Source: Thermoflexus hugenholtzii JAD2 | Lineage (GTDB): Bacteria; Chloroflexota; UBA11872; UBA12225 | NCBI GenBank assembly: GCA_945907765.1 | Contig: CAMDTO010000011.1 | Span: 1 to 37,028 of the forward strand | Length of the DNA: 37,028 bases | Direction: 5' to 3' | Part shown: positions 23,355-32,197 of the stretch, piece by piece | Numbering within the stretch: position 1 is the stretch's first letter | How the letters are laid out: each line of letters begins with the position of its first letter | Position numbers and translations under genes: made by a program | The notes under the pieces: generated by a model | The model's input: only the letters and a program-made list of their open reading frames with translations | Told to the model about the DNA's origin: nothing | The model's database searches: none

Positions 23355-24584
23355 ATGTCCAGCAAGCGTGACTACTACGAGGTGCTTGGCGTCGCCCGCA
23401 CCGCGACCGACGACGAATTGAAGAAGGCCTATCGGGCGCTTGCGCGCAAGCTTCACCCGGATGTCAACAAGGAGCCCGGCGCCGAGACCCAGTTCAAGGA
23501 CCTGTCCGAGGCGTACGAAGTCCTGTCGAATGCCCAGAAGCGTCAGATCTATGACCGCCATGGACACCAAGGCCTGCGTGCGGGTGGCGGAGGCGGTGGC
23601 CCCGCCGGTGCCGAAGGATTCCCGTTTGGCGACATTGGCGACATCCTCGAGTCGTTCTTCGGCGGTGGTGTCCAGGGCGGGCGTCCCGGTGCCACGCGTG
23701 GGTCCGATCTCCGGACGCAACTCGAACTCACCTTCGAGGAAGCCGTCTTCGGTTGCGAGAAGGAGTTGGAAATACCCCGCTGGGAGAATTGCCTGATCTG
23801 TGATGGTTCTGGGGCAGAACCGGGCAAGCCGCCAACCCGGTGTACCTCGTGCAATGGGTCGGGTGAAGTCCGGCGTGTCCAGCAAAGCCTGTTCGGGCAG
23901 TTCGTCAACGTCACGCCGTGTGACCGGTGCCGGGGCGCTGGCCAGGTCGTCACCCACCGTTGTGTCGAGTGCAATGGTCGTGGAAGCGTCCGCAAGACGC
24001 GACGCCTGACCGTTACCGTTCCCGCCGGTGTCGATAACGAGATGGAAATCCGCCTCAACGGGCAGGGCGAAGGCGGTGAGCGTGGCGGGCCGAGCGGGAA
24101 CCTCTACGTCCGCCTCGGGGTGAAGGCACACCCGCGTCTCAAGCGCGATGGTGCCGACGTCATCTGTGAATTGTCCCTCAACGTGGCCCAGGCTGCTCTT
24201 GGTGCCGAAGTGATGATCCCCACGCTTGCCGGTGACGAATCGTTCCGCGTTCCTGCCGGGACCCAGCACGGTCATGAGTTTCGCCTGCGGGACCGGGGCG
24301 CGCCTCGCCTGCAACGCAGTGGCCGTGGGCAGTTGCGCGTCGTGACCAAGGTTGAGGTGCCGACCGCGTTGACCGAGAAGCAGCGCGCGCTCTTCTCTTC
24401 CCTTGCGGAGTCGTTCGCGCCGCCCCCCGTTGCCGGCCCGCCTCCTTCTCCTGAACCCGGAACTGCCGGCGAGACATCCGCGCAGTCGCCGGATTCTGCC
24501 GAGGGTCGCACGGGCAAGTCCCGCAAAGGCAAGGGCATCATCGACAAGATGAAGGATGCGTTGGGCATCGACGGCGATGAGTGA
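23355..24584 (+). CDS. dnaJ: Chaperone protein DnaJ (type I Hsp40)
   Basis: Stimulates the DnaK ATPase and delivers substrates. 409 residues. The J domain with HPD is in KLHPDVNKE, followed by a Gly/Phe-rich segment ([20 protein letters not shown]). Four zinc-binding repeats are complete: [24 protein letters not shown] and CVECNGRG. Two C-terminal beta domains ([27 protein letters not shown]) and a Pro/Ser-rich, basic tail end the protein. The start ATG has GGAGA about 9 bases upstream. The 3' end overlaps prmA by 8 bases, so heat-shock and ribosome-modification genes are translationally linked. Confidence 0.97.
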   Translation: MSSKRDYYEVLGVARTATDDELKKAYRALARKLHPDVNKEPGAETQFKDLSEAYEVLSNAQKRQIYDRHGHQGLRAGGGGGGPAGAEGFPFGDIGDILESFFGGGVQGGRPGATRGSDLRTQLELTFEEAVFGCEKELEIPRWENCLICDGSGAEPGKPPTRCTSCNGSGEVRRVQQSLFGQFVNVTPCDRCRGAGQVVTHRCVECNGRGSVRKTRRLTVTVPAGVDNEMEIRLNGQGEGGERGGPSGNLYVRLGVKAHPRLKRDGADVICELSLNVAQAALGAEVMIPTLAGDESFRVPAGTQHGHEFRLRDRGAPRLQRSGRGQLRVVTKVEVPTALTEKQRALFSSLAESFAPPPVAGPPPSPEPGTAGETSAQSPDSAEGRTGKSRKGKGIIDKMKDALGIDGDE

Positions 24585-25578
24585 CCCGGTGGTACCGAAC
24601 CCTGCCGCATCCTTGCAGCGCCCCCGTGCCCGATGGTTGGAGGCAAGTATCCGCGCAACTGCCGAGGCTGCCGAAGCAATCTGCGCGCTGTTCGAACAGG
24701 CTGGTCAGGGTGGGGTGGTCATTGAACCGGAGATCGTTCCCGGCCGGGATGCCGATGAGGGCACGGCGGACCCGAATGGGTTCACGCTGCTCAAGACCTA
24801 TCTTGCTGACGATCCCGGCATCAAGGCACGACGCGAGATCCTCGAGTCGCGCATCAGCCTCCTGCGTGCGTTCGACCTCGCGCCAATGGGCGAACTCGAG
24901 TGGCGGTGGCTTGACGAGGACGACTGGGCAAACGCCTGGAAGAGCCACTACGCAATCCAGAGGCTCGGACGGTCATGGGTTATCAAGCCCGAATGGCAGG
25001 AGTTCACTCCTGAACCGGGCGACATCGTGCTGGAACTCGATCCCGGCATGGCCTTCGGTACCGGTCTCCATCCGACAACCCAGACCGTTCTCATCTGCCT
25101 TGAGGAATTGGTCGGGAACGGCAGTCTTGCCGGGCTGGATATCCTGGATCTGGGCACGGGGTCAGGCATCCTTGCGGTCGGCGCAGCCCGTCTTGGGGCA
25201 ACGTCGATCCTTGCCCTCGATGTTGATCGCATCGCGGTCACCGCCGCTGCCCACAACGCGCGCCTTAATGGCGTGTCCGCATCGATCACCGTCGAGCATG
25301 GCACCATCGGCGAACCGTTGCCCGGACTCGATCCGGTACCCGGTCTGCTACCGGTCGAGGCATACGACGGTGTGATGGCAAACATCGTGGCAAGGGTGAT
25401 TGGTGAACGCGCATCCGCAATCGCCCAGGCGGTCCGTCATGGTGGGTGGTTGATTACCAGCGGGATCATCGTGGATCGCGAAAATGAGGCGACCGACGCC
25501 CTCGTGGCTTCTGGACTGCAACTGGTTGCTCGACACCTGCGGGGCGATTGGGTGACGCAGGTCTGGCATCGTCCCTAG
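24577..25578 (+). CDS. prmA: Ribosomal protein L11 methyltransferase
   Basis: Trimethylates lysines and the N-terminus of ribosomal protein L11 using SAM. About 333 residues. The N-terminal substrate-recognition part ends at [23 protein letters not shown], a PrmA hallmark. The catalytic domain has [20 protein letters not shown] motif [23 protein letters not shown], then [20 protein letters not shown] and the catalytic-region NIVA ([13 protein letters not shown]). The ATG at 24577 (MSDPVVPN) is inside the end of dnaJ; the track's start at 24556 is less likely. A location right after dnaJ and before rsmE is common in several bacterial phyla. Confidence 0.93.
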   Translation: MSDPVVPNPAASLQRPRARWLEASIRATAEAAEAICALFEQAGQGGVVIEPEIVPGRDADEGTADPNGFTLLKTYLADDPGIKARREILESRISLLRAFDLAPMGELEWRWLDEDDWANAWKSHYAIQRLGRSWVIKPEWQEFTPEPGDIVLELDPGMAFGTGLHPTTQTVLICLEELVGNGSLAGLDILDLGTGSGILAVGAARLGATSILALDVDRIAVTAAAHNARLNGVSASITVEHGTIGEPLPGLDPVPGLLPVEAYDGVMANIVARVIGERASAIAQAVRHGGWLITSGIIVDRENEATDALVASGLQLVARHLRGDWVTQVWHRP

Positions 25579-25611
25579 ACGACCGAGAGCCGCTTTCGAT
25601 CAGGAGTGCCG

Positions 25612-26346
25612 TTGGGACGTCCGCACCGCTTCCATGTCGACCTGCCTCTGACCCCGGGTGCGGGTTCGGTCGTAACGCTCGCCTCCCCAATCGCACACCA
25701 GGTCGCCCGCGTCCTGCGAATGCGGTCAGGCGACGTCATTCACCTGTTCGACGGCAAGGGTGGTGAGTGGCGCGCGTTCATCCAGATTGGTGGAGGGAAT
25801 GCCGCCACGGCGACCCTCGACACTTTCCTCGCTGACCCCACCCCCGTCGGTTCGGTCGTCCTCTGCCTGGGTCTTCTCAAGGGTGAGAAGTTTGACTGGG
25901 TCATCCAGAAGTCGACGGAACTAGGCATCGCGCACATCGTTCCCATGGTCACCGAGCGGTCGCTTCCCGGTTCCGGGCGTCCGGACCGGTGGCACCGGAT
26001 AGCCGTCGAGGCGTCGGAACAGTCCGGCCGGACCACGATCCCGGAAATCACGCCCCCGATGCCACTGCGCGATGCCTTGAACTTCCAGCCGAACCAGTCA
26101 GACCCGGCGCGCAGGCTTATCTGCTGGGAGGATGAGCGGACAGTCCCGTTTCTGGCACCGGTTCGGTTGGCGCGTGGGACCGGGACCCCGGTTTTCCTCT
26201 ACGTCGGCCCTGAAGGTGGGTTTTCCGCGTCCGAGGTTGACCTCGCGGTAGGATCCGGCGCGCAAGCCGTTTCGCTGGGATCGCTCATCCTTCGCAGCGA
26301 AACCGCCGCCATCGCCGCCGTCACCCTTGCCATGCACGCGATCTGA
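25612..26346 (+). CDS. rsmE: 16S rRNA (uracil1498-N3)-methyltransferase
   Basis: Methylates U1498 of 16S rRNA; a SPOUT-fold enzyme with a deep trefoil knot, cytosolic. About 244 residues. An N-terminal PUA-like domain (QVARVLRMRSGDVIHLFDGKGGEW) precedes LLKGEKFDWVIQKSTELGIAHIVPMVTERS and SEQSGRTTIPEITPPMPL. The knot carries the SAM site (FLYVGPEGGFSASEVDLA and AVSLGSLILRSETAAIAAVTLA), matching RsmE. The track starts with GTG at 25606, but the TTG at 25612 has AGGAG five bases upstream, which would overlap the GTG; TTG is preferred. It is in the same transcription unit as prmA. Confidence 0.92.
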   Translation: MGRPHRFHVDLPLTPGAGSVVTLASPIAHQVARVLRMRSGDVIHLFDGKGGEWRAFIQIGGGNAATATLDTFLADPTPVGSVVLCLGLLKGEKFDWVIQKSTELGIAHIVPMVTERSLPGSGRPDRWHRIAVEASEQSGRTTIPEITPPMPLRDALNFQPNQSDPARRLICWEDERTVPFLAPVRLARGTGTPVFLYVGPEGGFSASEVDLAVGSGAQAVSLGSLILRSETAAIAAVTLAMHAI

Positions 26347-26354
26347 CGTAGCCT

Positions 26355-26369
26355 GCCCGGACTTCGGGC
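26355..26369 (+). other. Small hairpin between rsmE and the HIT gene
   Basis: GCCCG-GACTT-CGGGC makes a 5-bp stem 8 bases after the rsmE stop, without a U-run. It could weakly attenuate the downstream gene. Confidence 0.2.
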
Positions 26370-26390
26370 CAAACCCACGGAGGAGTGCCG

Positions 26391-26741
26391 ATGACCGCAC
26401 TGACCTGCATATTCTGCAAGATTGCCCTCGGTGATATTCCCGCGCGCACTCTGTACCGCGACGATGAGGTCCTGGCATTCCACGATGTATCGCCACAGGC
26501 ACCCGTCCATATCCTGGTGATCCCGGTTCGCCACATCTCCGGTCTATCGGCACTCGGTCCAGACGACACGGGACTGGCGGGCCGGCTTGTGCAGGTTGCG
26601 AACCAGGTTGCGCGGGAGGCAGGCATCACCCCCAACGGGTTCCGTCTGGTGGTAAACGATGGCGCCGATGGTGGCCAGAGCGTTCCGCACCTGCACCTTC
26701 ACGTCCTTGGCGGACGCCAACTCGGTTGGCCTCCGGGATGA
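26391..26741 (+). CDS. HIT family protein (histidine triad nucleotide-binding, Hint-like)
   Basis: About 116 residues, the normal size. The N-terminal C-x-x-C (CIFCKIALGDIPA) and RDDEVLAFHDVSPQAPVHILVIP are typical of Hint proteins. The triad H-x-H-x-H is present in VPHLHLHVLGGRQLGWPPG, and the ending LGWPPG is a Hint-type C-terminus. Such proteins hydrolyse purine nucleoside phosphoramidates; the cellular substrate is unclear. The ATG at 26391 is set by the strong Shine-Dalgarno GGAGGAG five bases upstream; the track's GTG at 26385 overlaps that site. It is probably the last gene of the heat-shock/ribosome-modification unit. Confidence 0.93.
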   Translation: MTALTCIFCKIALGDIPARTLYRDDEVLAFHDVSPQAPVHILVIPVRHISGLSALGPDDTGLAGRLVQVANQVAREAGITPNGFRLVVNDGADGGQSVPHLHLHVLGGRQLGWPPG

Positions 26742-26899
26742 TCCACGGGTCGTCCCGGAACCCTGATCCGTCGAAGTCCCCGTGGGTGTGGAACAATCCA
26801 CCGGAGAGATGGTCCTGCCGGGTTGCCGCGCAGGTCACCAAACCCCGAAACAGGTGCGCCGGTCGCGCATCGTGACACTTCGCGAGCGAGACAGCGGCG

Positions 26900-29101
26900 A
26901 TGTGGCTACCCTGGGATCGTCGGGTACAAGCCGGACTTCCCCTGATCGATCCCGCCGCCGGGGATGACCCGGAGACCAACATCATCAATTTCCGGCCACC
27001 GCGCACCATCGTGCAGGAGGCTTGGCGTCGTCGTGCGTATGCGGTCGGCTTTGCTCTCGCTCTCTTTCTCGTCTCGATGACCGTGCTCGCGTGGCAATCT
27101 TCGCCCGGGCGCACCCCGGTAAAGCCAGGCGATACCGTCGTCGAATCCATCCGGGCACCAAGACGCGTGACGTTCGTCAGTCAGACGCGCACCCGAATCA
27201 GCCGCGATCAGGCTTCGGCCCAGAGCCCGGCAATCTACGACTACGACAGCAACCTTCTCCGTCAGTTCCGCGGTCGCGCCGCCGACCTCCTCCGGAACCT
27301 CTCGGCCGTCAAGGCCGACACACTCCTCCCCACGGAACAGCGTCGCCGCATGGTGATCCGCCTCGAGGCAGGTTTCAATGGCGATGCTGTCGAAGCGATG
27401 CTGTCCATGGATGACGTCGACTGGCGCGTGACGGTCGGCGAGGCCTTGCGCGTCCTGGACGAGAATGTCCGGGAGCGTCTGCGTGCCGAACAGATTGCCG
27501 AGCGCCGTGCCTCCATCATTGCGCAGATCAGTGCCCAACTGACGGAACCGCAGCAGGTCATCCTGACCGACATCTTGACCCTCTATCTCCGCCCCAATGT
27601 CCTCGTGAATGACGTCGAGACCGAGCGGGTTCGCAAGGAGGCACGCGATCGCGTCGTGCCAGTTTCGGTCACGATCGAACCGGGTGAAGTGATCGTCCGC
27701 GCCGGGGATGTCATCACTCCTGAGGACGCCGAGAAGTTGCAGGCACTCGGACTCGGAACGCGCGCGTTTGATGCCTTCGGTCTCGCCGGCGTGTCCGTCT
27801 ACGCCGCCGTCATCGTCACCCTGTTCACCGTCGCATTGGGATCCTTGTACGGGGACATCCTCCTTCGACCCCGGCGCCTCGCGATGATCGGCGTTGTCCT
27901 TGTTGGATCGATGGTCGCGGCCCGCTTGGTCATCCCGGGACAGCCGTGGGTTGCATACGCCTTTCCATCGGCCGTGGCAATCATGCTGGTCTCCAACCTG
28001 CTTGACGCCCCGTTGGCCGTCCTGGTCGCAGTCGTCCAGGCGGCACTGCTTGCGCCGATTACCGGGTACTCGTTCGAACTGGTCATCCTGTTCCTTGCCA
28101 AGGGCATCGTCGGCGCCATAGCGGCCCGCCGGATCGACCGCCTGAATGCCTTCTTCATTGCCGGCCTAGCCGTCGCCGTCACGAACCTTGCCGTCGCGTT
28201 TGCGTTCCGTTTGCTCAGTTCGGATCTCGATAGCCAGGCACTCCTGAACATCGCATCAGGTGCTGCGGTCGACGGCGTCCTGTCGGCAGTCCTGACGATG
28301 GGGAGTTTCAGCCTGGTCGGAAGTGTGTTCGGCGTCACGACGATGCTTCAGCTGCTCGAACTTGCGCATCCCAGCCAGCCATTGCTCAGGCGCATCCTCA
28401 CCGAAGCGCCCGGAACCTACCATCACTCGATCCTCGTCGGGAACCTGGCCGAGCGCGCTGCCGAGCAGATTGGGGTCGATTCTCTTCTGGTGCGCGTCGG
28501 GGCCTACTACCATGATGTCGGGAAGTTGCGACGTCCCTACTATTTCGTCGAGAACCAGTTCGACGGTGACAACATCCACCATCGCCTCTCCCCCGAAGCA
28601 AGCGCCACGGCGATCATCGATCATGTGATCCACGGCCTGGAACTTGCCCGCGAATACCGTTTGCCGGTCGCCGTGCAAGCCTTCATCGTCGAACATCACG
28701 GCACGCGCCTCGCGGGCTTCTTCTACCGGGAAGCACTCAAGGTGGCCGGGGCAGATAGCGTGGACGAGCGTGCGTTCCGGTACCCCGGTCCCCGGCCCCA
28801 ACGCAAGGAAACCGCACTCGTCATGCTTGCGGATACGGTCGAGGCAAGCGTCCGGGCGGCATCGAACCGTTCGGCGAACAGTCTCGAGAACCTCGTCGAG
28901 CGTGCGGTAAATGAGCGTATCCTCGAGGGTGAGCTCGACGACAGCACCCTCACCTTGCGCGACCTGGACACTGTCAAACGGTCCTTTGTCCAGCAATTGC
29001 GGGGTGTCTATCACCGGCGTCTCGACTACACGGATGGTGCCGATGCCGAACTTGCCATCTTGGGACGGCGAGGCGGAGAGTTGCCGGAACGTGAGGCCTG
29101 A
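26900..29101 (+). CDS. pgpH: 7TM-HD domain cyclic-di-AMP phosphodiesterase (PgpH/YqfF family)
   Basis: 733 residues. One N-terminal membrane helix (AVGFALALFLVSMTVLAW) is followed by an extracytoplasmic 7TMR-HDED domain (~65-285, with VKPGDTVVESIRAPRRVTF and VIVRAGDVITPED). Seven helices follow (~290-480, e.g. VYAAVIVTLFTVALGSLYG, FELVILFLAKGIVGAIA). The cytosolic HD domain has TEAPGTYHHSILVGNLAERA and the His-Asp pair in YYHDVGKLRRPYYFVENQ. Family members hydrolyse c-di-AMP to pApA, affecting potassium and cell-wall homeostasis. The ATG at 26900 follows a 158-base gap with no other gene; there is no clear Shine-Dalgarno. ybeY follows after 1 base, and phoH, often the preceding gene elsewhere, is absent here. 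Confidence 0.93.
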   Translation: MWLPWDRRVQAGLPLIDPAAGDDPETNIINFRPPRTIVQEAWRRRAYAVGFALALFLVSMTVLAWQSSPGRTPVKPGDTVVESIRAPRRVTFVSQTRTRISRDQASAQSPAIYDYDSNLLRQFRGRAADLLRNLSAVKADTLLPTEQRRRMVIRLEAGFNGDAVEAMLSMDDVDWRVTVGEALRVLDENVRERLRAEQIAERRASIIAQISAQLTEPQQVILTDILTLYLRPNVLVNDVETERVRKEARDRVVPVSVTIEPGEVIVRAGDVITPEDAEKLQALGLGTRAFDAFGLAGVSVYAAVIVTLFTVALGSLYGDILLRPRRLAMIGVVLVGSMVAARLVIPGQPWVAYAFPSAVAIMLVSNLLDAPLAVLVAVVQAALLAPITGYSFELVILFLAKGIVGAIAARRIDRLNAFFIAGLAVAVTNLAVAFAFRLLSSDLDSQALLNIASGAAVDGVLSAVLTMGSFSLVGSVFGVTTMLQLLELAHPSQPLLRRILTEAPGTYHHSILVGNLAERAAEQIGVDSLLVRVGAYYHDVGKLRRPYYFVENQFDGDNIHHRLSPEASATAIIDHVIHGLELAREYRLPVAVQAFIVEHHGTRLAGFFYREALKVAGADSVDERAFRYPGPRPQRKETALVMLADTVEASVRAASNRSANSLENLVERAVNERILEGELDDSTLTLRDLDTVKRSFVQQLRGVYHRRLDYTDGADAELAILGRRGGELPEREA

Positions 29102-29102
29102 G

Positions 29103-29627
29103 ATGAGACCGGTGTCGCGCCGTGCTGCCCCGTGGCGCCGTACGCAGGTGAAGGGCCGGCGTCGCGCACCGTCGGCGCTTGCCCGCATCACGGTCGTGCG
29201 TGAGGTGCCATTCCCGTTTGATGACACGTGGTTCACGACCGTTGCGACCGCAGCCCTGCATTCCACCGGCCGGATATCACCAGCCGACATTGCCGTACTG
29301 CTTTCGGATGACCAGACGTTGCGCCGCTTGAACCGGACCTACCGGGGGCATGATTACGCGACCGATGTCCTCTCGTTTTCCCCGGGTGGCCCATCCCCGT
29401 CCAGGTTCATCGGGGACGTTGCATTGTCCGTGGCCCGCGTCATCGAGCAGGCTGACACGCATGGGCATGGGCTACCCCGTGAGGCGGGATACCTGCTGGT
29501 CCACGGAATCCTGCACCTCCTCGGACACGATCACGAGAGTGACGAGGACCAGAAGGTCATGCGCGCCGCTGAGGAAGCCGCCCTTGCGATCGTCGGCCTC
29601 GGGCGTCCGATCAGCACGGAGGCGTAA
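29103..29627 (+). CDS. ybeY: Endoribonuclease YbeY (rRNA maturation factor)
   Basis: Zinc-dependent RNase for 16S rRNA 3'-end maturation and ribosome quality control. About 174 residues. The middle region has the family pattern LNRTYRGHDYATDVLSFS, and the metal site H-x3-H-x5-H is complete in LVHGILHLLGHDHESDED. The ATG at 29103 comes 1 base after the pgpH stop with GAGG about 8 bases upstream; the track's 28911 start reads into pgpH. The N-terminal ~30 residues are basic (RRAAPWRRTQVKGRRR), longer than in most homologues and perhaps RNA-binding. Confidence 0.94.
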   Translation: MRPVSRRAAPWRRTQVKGRRRAPSALARITVVREVPFPFDDTWFTTVATAALHSTGRISPADIAVLLSDDQTLRRLNRTYRGHDYATDVLSFSPGGPSPSRFIGDVALSVARVIEQADTHGHGLPREAGYLLVHGILHLLGHDHESDEDQKVMRAAEEAALAIVGLGRPISTEA

Positions 29628-29631
29628 CCGG

Positions 29632-30123
29632 ATGTCTGGGGGTCCGACGCGCCGGGCGGTGGTGACCGAGGTTCCGCGTTCGGGCACCTTCCGCGGGAAC
29701 GACCGACCGTCCGTCTCGGTCAAGCCGTCCCGCGCGCGCGGGACACCGCCGGGGCCGCCGTGGCGTCGCTGGTCGATCGCCATTGGACACGCAAGGGACG
29801 GCATCTCCCACGCATGGGAGACCCAACCGAACCTCCGGATCCACCTGGCAGTCGCGGCAATGGTGGTCGGGCTTGGAACATTCGTAGGCCTTGACGCCGG
29901 CGAATGGATTGCCGTTGTCTTGTGCACGACCCTGGTGATCGCGTTGGAACTGGTCAACACCGCGGTCGAGGCGTGCGTCGATTTGGTGACGCGAGAGGTG
30001 CACCCCCTTGCACGCACCGCCAAGGATGTCGCGGCTGGCGCAGTCCTTGTCGGTGCCGTCGGGTCCATCCTCATCGGTGTGATCATCTTTGCGCCCCGTC
30101 TCTACCACCTGATCGCTTGGTGA
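29632..30123 (+). CDS. dgkA: Diacylglycerol/undecaprenol kinase, DgkA family
   Basis: A small integral-membrane lipid kinase that phosphorylates diacylglycerol or undecaprenol. About 163 residues, with a ~45-residue polar N-terminal extension beyond the usual ~120. The core shows ARDGISHAWETQPNLRIHLAVAAM, three helices and the catalytic segment LVIALELVNTAVEACVDLVT followed by HPLARTAKDVAAGAVL, which matches the E..N.A.E...D and AKD motifs of DgkA. The ATG at 29632 has GGAGG about 9 bases upstream; the gene follows ybeY by 4 bases. It may recycle undecaprenyl phosphate used by the polysaccharide cluster, which is inference. Confidence 0.93.
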   Translation: MSGGPTRRAVVTEVPRSGTFRGNDRPSVSVKPSRARGTPPGPPWRRWSIAIGHARDGISHAWETQPNLRIHLAVAAMVVGLGTFVGLDAGEWIAVVLCTTLVIALELVNTAVEACVDLVTREVHPLARTAKDVAAGAVLVGAVGSILIGVIIFAPRLYHLIAW

Positions 30124-30130
30124 CCGCCCG

Positions 30131-30955
30131 TCACTCGGGTTTGAGGAGTTCGGTTTCGACCGCTGCCATGAGGTCGGGCCAGTCCGCCTCCGTGAGACCG
30201 ATCTCGCCAAGGTGCCCGATGTGGTCCCGCAACACGGACGCAACCTCCTCCTGGCGTGCCACGTCGACGGCAAGGGTCCTCGCCATTGCCATTGCGTCGA
30301 ACTCCGAGTGGACACCAATCTGGTAGAGGACCACACCCCGCCGGCGAATCTGAGAAAGTCCGACAAGTTTGATAGGAAGGCTTTCCGGATCGTCCAACGT
30401 GCGTTGCCAAGCGACTTCGTATGGGGAGAGGGTTCCGAAACAGACGGATTCGCGCCATCGTTCTGGCGTGCCCGCCGGACATGCCAGAACGATGGCGCGA
30501 TCACGGCGGGCGAGGGCGACCGGAACCGCGCTGATGCGGGTGTCGGTTTCATCGGCTGGATAGCCCCGATCTGCACGGACGCGACAGATCGCCCGACGCC
30601 ATGCCTCGCCGGGCCAACGGTACGCCTCGACGACGTCATGCCCGGCATGTGTCGAGGTTGAAGGCACGATCACGTCAAGTGCCAGGAACGATGCGTCCGC
30701 AAGGACCGCAGCGCCCCCTGACGACCGTTTGACGATGACGGGTGCGCTGGGATCTGACGCCAGACCGGGCCGGACAATCGTGTCTGGCTGCCCGACCCCA
30801 AGGATCACCGTCCAACCGACATAGCCATACCAGCGGAGCGTGGGTCCGCACTCGCCTCGCGCCACGGCAGCGGTGAGTTTGTCTGTGCATGCGATCTGTT
30901 CAGCTGCCGTCGCCCGCCCGAAAGGCAGGCGCGTCCACTCATCCGTCTTTCCCAC
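30131..30955 (-). CDS. Lipoate-protein ligase A family protein
   Basis: About 274 residues of the biotin/lipoate ligase superfamily. The signature R-x-x-G-G-x-A-V appears as IVKRSSGGAAVLAD (LplA has RRxSGGGAVYHD), and the catalytic-Lys segment K-L-V-G-x-x-Q-x-R is present (IKLVGLSQIRRRGVVLYQIGV). It may attach lipoate or octanoate to E2 or GcvH proteins in the cytosol; the precise acyl donor and target are not clear, and a scavenging or octanoyltransferase role is possible. The start is GTG at 30955 with AAGGAA about 7 bases upstream; the track's 31111 start has an unlikely basic extension. It converges on dgkA (7 bases between) and is divergent from ispE. Confidence 0.82.
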   Translation of the reverse strand: MGKTDEWTRLPFGRATAAEQIACTDKLTAAVARGECGPTLRWYGYVGWTVILGVGQPDTIVRPGLASDPSAPVIVKRSSGGAAVLADASFLALDVIVPSTSTHAGHDVVEAYRWPGEAWRRAICRVRADRGYPADETDTRISAVPVALARRDRAIVLACPAGTPERWRESVCFGTLSPYEVAWQRTLDDPESLPIKLVGLSQIRRRGVVLYQIGVHSEFDAMAMARTLAVDVARQEEVASVLRDHIGHLGEIGLTEADWPDLMAAVETELLKPE

Positions 30956-31048
30956 CGCATTTCCTTCCGTATGGCTGCGTCGCAGTGTCCGTTTACCTGA
31001 CGCGTGACGCAACCCGGTGCGGACCGCGATGGCGATCAGGCGAACGGA

Positions 31049-31054
31049 TACGAT
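31049..31054 (+). promoter_or_regulatory. Probable -10 element of ispE (leaderless start)
   Basis: TACGAT fits TANNNT and ends 8 bases before the ATG at 31063, where no Shine-Dalgarno exists. A leaderless mRNA would begin at or near the ATG. No good -35 is seen. Confidence 0.45.
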
Positions 31055-31062
31055 TTGGCGCC

Positions 31063-31983
31063 ATGATTGTGTCGGAAACACCCGGCCGGATCGAAATCTC
31101 CGCCCCGGCAAAACTCAATCTCACTCTGGAAGTCGTCCGCCGCCGCGATGACGGCTTCCATGAACTCCGGTCGGTCTTTCTCGCCCTGGACCTCGTCGAC
31201 ACGATCACTGTGGAGGGATCGCCATCCATCACCCTGTCGTGTTCCGACCCCGACCTCGAGACGCCTGAAAACCTTGTCTGGCGTGCCGCCGAGGCCCTGC
31301 GCAAGGAAGGCGGTTTGCGGACTGGTGCCTTGCTGACACTGGTGAAGCGTATCCCGGTGGCTGCCGGCCTGGGTGGCGGAAGCAGTGATGCCGCATCGAC
31401 CCTGCTCGCCCTGAACGCCCTCTGGAACCTTGGCTACCCTCGTGCGCGCCTCCAGGAGATCGGCGCCACGTTGGGGTCAGACATTCCATTCTTTCTTGGC
31501 ACAAGTCCGCTCGCCCGCGTGACCGGACGAGGCGAGCTCCTCGAGCCGTTGCCCATGCCATCCCACCTTGGCGCGACTCGGTTTATCCTGGTCAAGCCCC
31601 CTGTCGGCATCAGTGCCGGTGCGGTCTACCGGGCGTATCCGCCGTCACGGTGGTCGGATGGGCATGACCGGACCGGCTCATGGTTCCGGGAACTGACCGC
31701 CCTCCTGCCGTCTGGGGAGGTCCGCGTTCCGGCGCCATTCAATGATCTGGAAGCCATCGCGTTGCAAGTTGCCCCGGAGGCAGCGGTGGCCCGCGACCTG
31801 CTCCTCGAGGCCGGGGTGACGCGCCCGGTGATGGCGGGGAGTGGTTCCACCTTCTTCGCCCTGGTTCACGGTGATGATGAGGCAGCACACGTGGCCAAGA
31901 CGGTCATTGCGTCGCGCCCAACCCCGGCCATCTCCGTCTTCCGAGCTTCGCCGGGCATGCTTGCAAGTATAGAAATGGTTTGA
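31063..31983 (+). CDS. ispE: 4-diphosphocytidyl-2-C-methyl-D-erythritol kinase
   Basis: GHMP kinase of the MEP pathway; phosphorylates CDP-ME on the way to IPP and DMAPP. About 306 residues. The N-terminal ISAPAKLNLTLEVVRRRDDGFHELRS is the family signature with the catalytic Lys. The ATP-binding GHMP motif is VAAGLGGGSSDAASTLLALN, followed by GSDIPFFLGTSPLARVTGRGE with the catalytic Asp, and the C-terminal MAGSGSTFFALV loop. The track's ORF starts at 30889, inside the divergent lipoate-ligase gene; ATG at 31063 matches the family N-terminus and sits after a -10 element. Upstream of tRNA-Gln, which has its own promoter. Confidence 0.95.
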   Translation: MIVSETPGRIEISAPAKLNLTLEVVRRRDDGFHELRSVFLALDLVDTITVEGSPSITLSCSDPDLETPENLVWRAAEALRKEGGLRTGALLTLVKRIPVAAGLGGGSSDAASTLLALNALWNLGYPRARLQEIGATLGSDIPFFLGTSPLARVTGRGELLEPLPMPSHLGATRFILVKPPVGISAGAVYRAYPPSRWSDGHDRTGSWFRELTALLPSGEVRVPAPFNDLEAIALQVAPEAAVARDLLLEAGVTRPVMAGSGSTFFALVHGDDEAAHVAKTVIASRPTPAISVFRASPGMLASIEMV

Positions 31984-32007
31984 CATCAACGTACGGTCCT
32001 CAGGCGA

Positions 32008-32037
32008 TTGACAGTCTGCGGTGCCGGACGGTACGCT
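32008..32037 (+). promoter_or_regulatory. Sigma-70-type promoter of tRNA-Gln
   Basis: A consensus -35 TTGACA (32008-32013), 18 bases, then -10 TACGCT (32032-32037). The start of transcription would fall within a few bases of the mature tRNA 5' end at 32047, leaving almost no leader for RNase P. This is the best-matching promoter I see in the window. Confidence 0.8.
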
Positions 32038-32046
32038 GCCCCCAGA

Positions 32047-32120
32047 TGGGGCGTAGCCAAGCGGTAAGGCACGGGACTTTGAATCCTGCATCCTAGGTTC
32101 GAATCCTAGCGCCCCAGCCA
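32047..32120 (+). tRNA. tRNA-Gln (anticodon UUG)
   Basis: A cloverleaf can be drawn: acceptor TGGGGCG pairs with CGCCCCA; D-arm GCCAAGCGGTAAGGC; anticodon arm CGGGA-CTTTGAA-TCCTG giving anticodon TTG; T-arm CCTAG-GTTCGAA-TCCTAG-like with the TTCGAAT loop. The U1-A72 pair is typical of bacterial glutamine tRNAs. The discriminator is G (32117) and CCA is encoded (32118-32120). It reads CAA codons, and CAG by wobble. It lies between ispE and glmU under its own promoter. Confidence 0.95.
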
Positions 32121-32197
32121 CCCTTCTCCTGTGGGGTGATGTTGGTCCGTCCCACCCTTGGCGTTGTTCCCAAATCCCCGCTTGGCTGGACTGACGC

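Noticed and set aside
22974-24314. 446-residue minus-strand ORF opposite dnaK/dnaJ
   Set aside because: It is a shadow of high-GC third-position bias in dnaK and dnaJ; the translation is low-complexity with no recognisable motif.
26742-26899. Hidden gene, riboswitch or RNA in the gap before pgpH
   Set aside because: No frame with coding character, no recognisable aptamer core and no strong stem-loop was found; only short incidental stems.
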